Of a stretch of DNA of 7,472 bases, positions 5,841 through 7,472 are shown piece after piece. The DNA lies in contig VGXD01000098.1 of the NCBI GenBank assembly GCA_016873525.1, forward strand, positions 1 through 7,472, written 5' to 3'. Source of the DNA: Nitrospira sp. Its GTDB lineage: Bacteria > Nitrospirota > Nitrospiria > Nitrospirales > Nitrospiraceae. Position 1 is the stretch's first letter; every line of letters starts with the position of its first letter. Position numbers and translations under genes: made by a program. A model generated the notes under the pieces. The model made no database searches. It saw only the letters and a program-made list of their open reading frames with translations, and was not told the DNA's origin.

Positions 5841-6017
5841 CGGCTATGCTGGGGTGCGAGCCGACTTCACCGGAGGAGCAAAACAGCCCGGCGAGACTCT
5901 GCCGGGAAGGAAAGCGGAAACTGACTGAGTCCGCGAAGGAATTTCCGAAGGCTTCCGCCCGGCAGAGGCCGATGGGCCGCTCCGAAGGTGCGGAGGCGAG
6001 ATGCCCCAGCACAGCCG
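5841..6017. ncRNA. Large nested structure, candidate structured RNA
   Basis: The outer stem is 14 bp: 5841-5854 (CGGCTATGCTGGGG) pairs with 6004-6017. Its single mismatch (A5846/C6012) becomes a G-U pair if the leftward strand is transcribed. Inside, 5869-5879 pairs with 5979-5989 through ACC/GGT and GGAGC/GCTCC around a purine GGA/GAA loop, which favours the rightward strand. A perfect 10-bp stem joins CTCTGCCGGG (5897-5906) to CCCGGCAGAG (5958-5967), with sub-hairpins GCGGA/TCCGC (5914-5934) and GGCC/GGCC (5967-5978). CCCGGC at 5887-5892 can compete for GCCGGG at 5901-5906, giving a switch-like alternative fold. I match it to no known RNA family. A MITE-like element with terminal inverted repeats is an alternative, but no target duplication is visible. 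Confidence 0.4.
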
Positions 6018-6067
6018 CTCTTCACCGTTCGTCAGCCGAGACGCTCTCCCCCTTCGTCAACCGAGTC
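6014..6067. repeat. Imperfect direct repeat, 25-bp period
   Basis: TTCGTCAGCCGAGAC (6028-6042) and TTCGTCAACCGAGTC (6053-6067) agree at 13 of 15 positions, and similarity extends weakly into the preceding GC-TCTTC / GC-TCTCC stretch. There are only two copies. They lie just beyond the stop of the zinc-finger gene. Confidence 0.4.
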
Positions 6068-6111
6068 TTCTTGATTAACCTGAGAATCCGTCGAGGGATC
6101 TGCTCCCATCA

Positions 6112-6354
6112 TCACACGACTTGAAATGCCCGCCCCACCAGCTTGAACTCCGCCGTTTCCTGCCGCTCCAGCTTCACTCGAATGTCCTCAAACCGCTTCA
6201 TCGTTTCTTTAGAATACAGCCGCTCGCCGCAGTGCTGACAGACCTCGACATGCACTTTCACCACAGCCGTATGGGCACCGCCTCGTAACAGCTTTTCCAC
6301 TTCCTTCTCGACCAACTCATGCTGGCCGACCGGGCACTTCTCAACAAACATCAT
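6112..6354 (-). CDS. YgiT-type zinc-finger small protein, third hic-operon gene
   Basis: The 80-residue protein resembles the YgiT/MqsA N-terminal zinc-binding domain. It has an early CPVG, a central VKVHVEVCQHCGERLYSKE, then an amphipathic helix. In the family two CxxC knuckles bind zinc. Here the second (CQHC, residues 39-42) is intact, but the first has lost its second cysteine (C7-P-V-G), with H12 nearby as a possible substitute ligand. The MqsA DNA-binding helix-turn-helix domain is absent. The ATG at 6354-6352 overlaps the hicB stop as ATGA, so translation is probably coupled; a second ATG follows directly. YgiT-like fingers commonly act as or with antitoxins, so a role in the HicAB module is a reasonable inference but is not shown by sequence. 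Confidence 0.75.
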   Translation of the reverse strand: MMFVEKCPVGQHELVEKEVEKLLRGGAHTAVVKVHVEVCQHCGERLYSKETMKRFEDIRVKLERQETAEFKLVGRAFQVV

Positions 6355-6566
6355 CCGCCCCGCGTTTCAACATACTCACAGCGAGTCGTGGGCTCAGGAA
6401 TGGGCAGGCGATCTTCTCTTAGCCCTTCAAGGTGAAGCTCAATCGCTTCACGGATCAGTCGCTCGACTTCCTCGATCGTGTCACCAACCGCCACACAGCC
6501 GGGCAAGTCCGGCACGTAAGCGCCGTAGCTGTCTTTGCCCCGTTCGATGACCACCGCATATTTCAT
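6351..6566 (-). CDS. hicB: HicB-family antitoxin
   Basis: The 71-residue protein begins MKYAVVIERGKDSYGAYVPDLPGCVAVGDTIEEV in three recognisable HicB blocks: the first strand, the YGAYVPDLPGC turn and the helix EVERLIREAIELHLEGL. This is the partial RNase H-like HicB fold that binds and inhibits the HicA toxin. It is a short HicB, with no C-terminal helix-turn-helix or ribbon-helix-helix DNA-binding domain, so autoregulation would need another protein. The downstream zinc-finger gene is a candidate. AGAGG (minus strand, 6576-6572) sits 5 nt before the ATG. The start overlaps the hicA stop (ATGA, 6566-6563) and the stop overlaps the next start in the same way. Confidence 0.9.
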   Translation of the reverse strand: MKYAVVIERGKDSYGAYVPDLPGCVAVGDTIEEVERLIREAIELHLEGLREDRLPIPEPTTRCEYVETRGG

Positions 6567-6760
6567 GACGACCTCTTTGTTAAATCCGCTTGCTTGAAAA
6601 TGCTACTCAACGTGCCGGGCGGCACATCCTTTGACGGATGACCGGCAACGGTCACTCGTCCTGGCTTGACCGGATGCTTGAATTGGCGATGACTGCCTTT
6701 CGTAACCACTAAGAACCAGCCGTCAGACTCCAGCAATGAGATCACTTCGCGGACTTTCAC
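6563..6760 (-). CDS. hicA: HicA-family mRNA-interferase toxin
   Basis: The 65-residue protein has the full HicA pattern: MKVREVISLLESDGWFLVVTKGSHRQFKHP, then GRVTVAGHPSKDVPPGTLSSIFKQADL. The catalytic histidine is H24 in KGSHRQFKHP, carried on a double-stranded-RNA-binding-like fold. HicA toxins cleave mRNA and are held inactive by HicB. The start is GTG at 6760; the ATG at 6770 is out of frame. There is no clear ribosome site, but a possible promoter lies immediately upstream. The gene starts 31 bp beyond the cysE stop on the same strand, so read-through from cysE is also possible. Toxin-first order with a 4-nt overlap to hicB is the common hicAB layout. Confidence 0.9.
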   Translation of the reverse strand: MKVREVISLLESDGWFLVVTKGSHRQFKHPVKPGRVTVAGHPSKDVPPGTLSSIFKQADLTKRSS

Positions 6761-6767
6761 GAATCAC

Positions 6768-6795
6768 CATGTAGACAAACACCAACTAGCGTCAA
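6768..6795 (-). promoter_or_regulatory. Weak candidate hicA promoter
   Basis: Read leftward, TTGACG (6795-6790, overlapping the cysE stop) and TACATG (6773-6768) are 16 bp apart. The -10 matches only three of six positions. It lies seven bases before the GTG start, the same geometry as the YacP-like gene promoter. Confidence 0.25.
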
Positions 6796-7433
6796 CGCTG
6801 TTCCTTTTCATCCAGCTTCTTGCGAAGTTCGATGATCTCGCGTTCGAGGGCTTCGAAGCGGTCGGCGATGGGGTCGGGCAAGTTGATGTGATCCATCGTG
6901 GCTTCCGGCATCCGCTCCCCTTCCATCTTGATGACCCGCGCCGGCACCCCGATCACGGTGGAATTGGCCGGCACGGACTTGAGCACGACCGAATTGGCGC
7001 CGATCTTCACGTTGTCGCCGACCTTGATCCCGCCCAAAATCTTGGCCCCGGCCCCCACCACCACGTGGTTGCCCAGGGTCGGATGGCGCTTGCCGTGTTC
7101 TTTGCCGGTGCCGCCCAAGGTCACGCCCTGGAAGAGCGTCACGTAGTCGCCGATCTCCGCCGTCTCGCCGATCACCACCCCCATCCCGTGATCGATGAAG
7201 AAACTCTTCCCGATCTTGGCCGACGGGTGAATTTCGATCCCCGTCAGCCAGCGGGCCAGTTGCGAGATAGCCCTCGGAATGAACGGAACGCCGTGCACTT
7301 TCAGCCAGTGGGAGATGCGATAGGCCAGCAGGGCATGGAAGCCCGCATAGGTCAGGATCACCTCCAGCTTGCTGCTTGCCGCCGGGTCCCGCTCGAAGAC
7401 CGCCCGTAAATCTTGCGTGATGGTTTTGAGCAT
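6792..7433 (-). CDS. cysE: Serine O-acetyltransferase CysE (EpsC type)
   Basis: This 213-residue cytoplasmic enzyme transfers acetyl from acetyl-CoA to L-serine, the first step of cysteine synthesis, making O-acetylserine for cysteine synthase. A helical N-terminal region (about 1-65) precedes a left-handed beta-helix of hexapeptide repeats (about 66-168). The active-site histidine is in FFIDHGMGVVIGETA (H82); the family blocks QGVTLGGTGKEHGKRHP (H117), GAGAKILGGIKVG and VIGVPARV follow. It is the short form without the long N-terminal domain of E. coli CysE. The extra C-terminal tail (about 180-213) is charged and predicted coiled-coil, ending EIIELRKKLDEKEQR. The classic C-terminal Ile that docks into cysteine synthase is absent. 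ATG at 7433 has no evident ribosome site. Confidence 0.95.
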   Translation of the reverse strand: MLKTITQDLRAVFERDPAASSKLEVILTYAGFHALLAYRISHWLKVHGVPFIPRAISQLARWLTGIEIHPSAKIGKSFFIDHGMGVVIGETAEIGDYVTLFQGVTLGGTGKEHGKRHPTLGNHVVVGAGAKILGGIKVGDNVKIGANSVVLKSVPANSTVIGVPARVIKMEGERMPEATMDHINLPDPIADRFEALEREIIELRKKLDEKEQR

Positions 7434-7441
7434 AAGCGTCT

Positions 7442-7472
7442 TGAAAGTTAGAAAGTCGTCAAGTCTAAAAGT
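7442..7472. repeat. GAAAGT-type short repeats at the window edge
   Basis: The cysE upstream region reads as degenerate near-heptamer units: TGAAAGTT, AGAAAGTC, CAAGTCT and AAAAGT, cut off by the end of the window. Such heptameric filler occurs in some intergenic regions of soil and sediment bacteria; its extent here is unknown. Confidence 0.3.

Larger units (their letters stand above)
5558..6111. other. 554-bp gene-poor stretch between mrr and the hic operon
   Basis: No convincing gene is present; an open frame at 5604-5924 needs a TTG start, has no ribosome site and shows no family features. From left to right the stretch holds the mrr leader and promoter, two compact hairpins (5700-5724 and 5751-5785), a large nested inverted-repeat structure (5841-6017) and an imperfect 25-bp repeat (about 6014-6067). 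All flanking genes read leftward, so the stretch is also the 3' region of the hicA-hicB-zinc-finger transcript. Confidence 0.6.

Noticed and set aside
5604..5924. A 106-codon plus-strand frame in the gene-poor stretch
   Set aside because: It needs a TTG start without a ribosome site, is rich in Cys/Ser/Arg with no family pattern, and runs through strong inverted repeats.
5841..6017. Known riboswitch (cobalamin, FMN, c-di-AMP or c-di-GMP)
   Set aside because: Scattered resemblances such as GGGAAG and CGGAGGA occur, but the conserved cores in the right order are missing, and no rightward gene lies immediately downstream.
7434..7472. cysE promoter using TTGACG at 7462-7457 (minus strand)
   Set aside because: No acceptable -10 element lies at 16-18 bp, and the region is cut by the window edge.
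1..7472. CRISPR arrays, insertion sequences, rRNA or complete tRNA genes
   Set aside because: No regularly spaced repeats, transposase motifs or RNA gene signatures were seen on either strand.

Overview
The window looks like chromosomal DNA from a high-GC Gram-negative bacterium. An AMIN-domain periplasmic amidase, a short EpsC-type serine acetyltransferase and the general style of the proteins are compatible with a Nitrospira-like organism. That taxonomic guess is impressionistic and no marker gene here proves it.

Layout. Positions 1-3719 carry housekeeping genes: the signal-peptide end of a leftward secreted-protein gene, tatD (241-1020, rightward), a convergent NYN/PIN-like YacP-family RNase gene (1007-1531, leftward), then amiC (1672-2970) and truA (2985-3719), 14 nt apart and probably co-transcribed. 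A housekeeping cysE gene (6792-7433, leftward) closes the right side. Between truA and cysE lies about 3 kb of accessory DNA that is visibly less GC-rich.

Accessory interval. It begins with a TTGACA-N17-TACCAT promoter and a DUF6883-type / DUF4926-type gene pair, followed by a 57-codon ORF whose stop codon sits inside the first core box of an integron attC site (4566-4630). This stretch therefore reads as a gene cassette with its own promoter, possibly a toxin-antitoxin (TA) cassette, although no integron integrase gene is present in the window. Immediately past the attC a leftward Mrr-family restriction endonuclease gene ends one base after the site. Upstream of mrr is a 554-bp stretch with no convincing gene but dense inverted repeats, including a nested 177-bp fold (5841-6017) with mutually exclusive pairings. 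Then comes a leftward hicA-hicB-zinc-finger operon whose three genes are joined by two ATGA stop/start overlaps.

Working picture. The truA-cysE interval is a small stability/defence hotspot: two candidate toxin-antitoxin modules, one type IV-like (modified-DNA) restriction enzyme and an attC scar. The strongest novelty candidates are the attC-bounded DUF6883/DUF4926 cassette, the third gene coupled to hicAB, and the structured non-coding element. Several promoters here (for the left-edge gene, yacP and perhaps hicA) put the transcription start at or within a few bases of the start codon, suggesting leaderless or nearly leaderless mRNAs.
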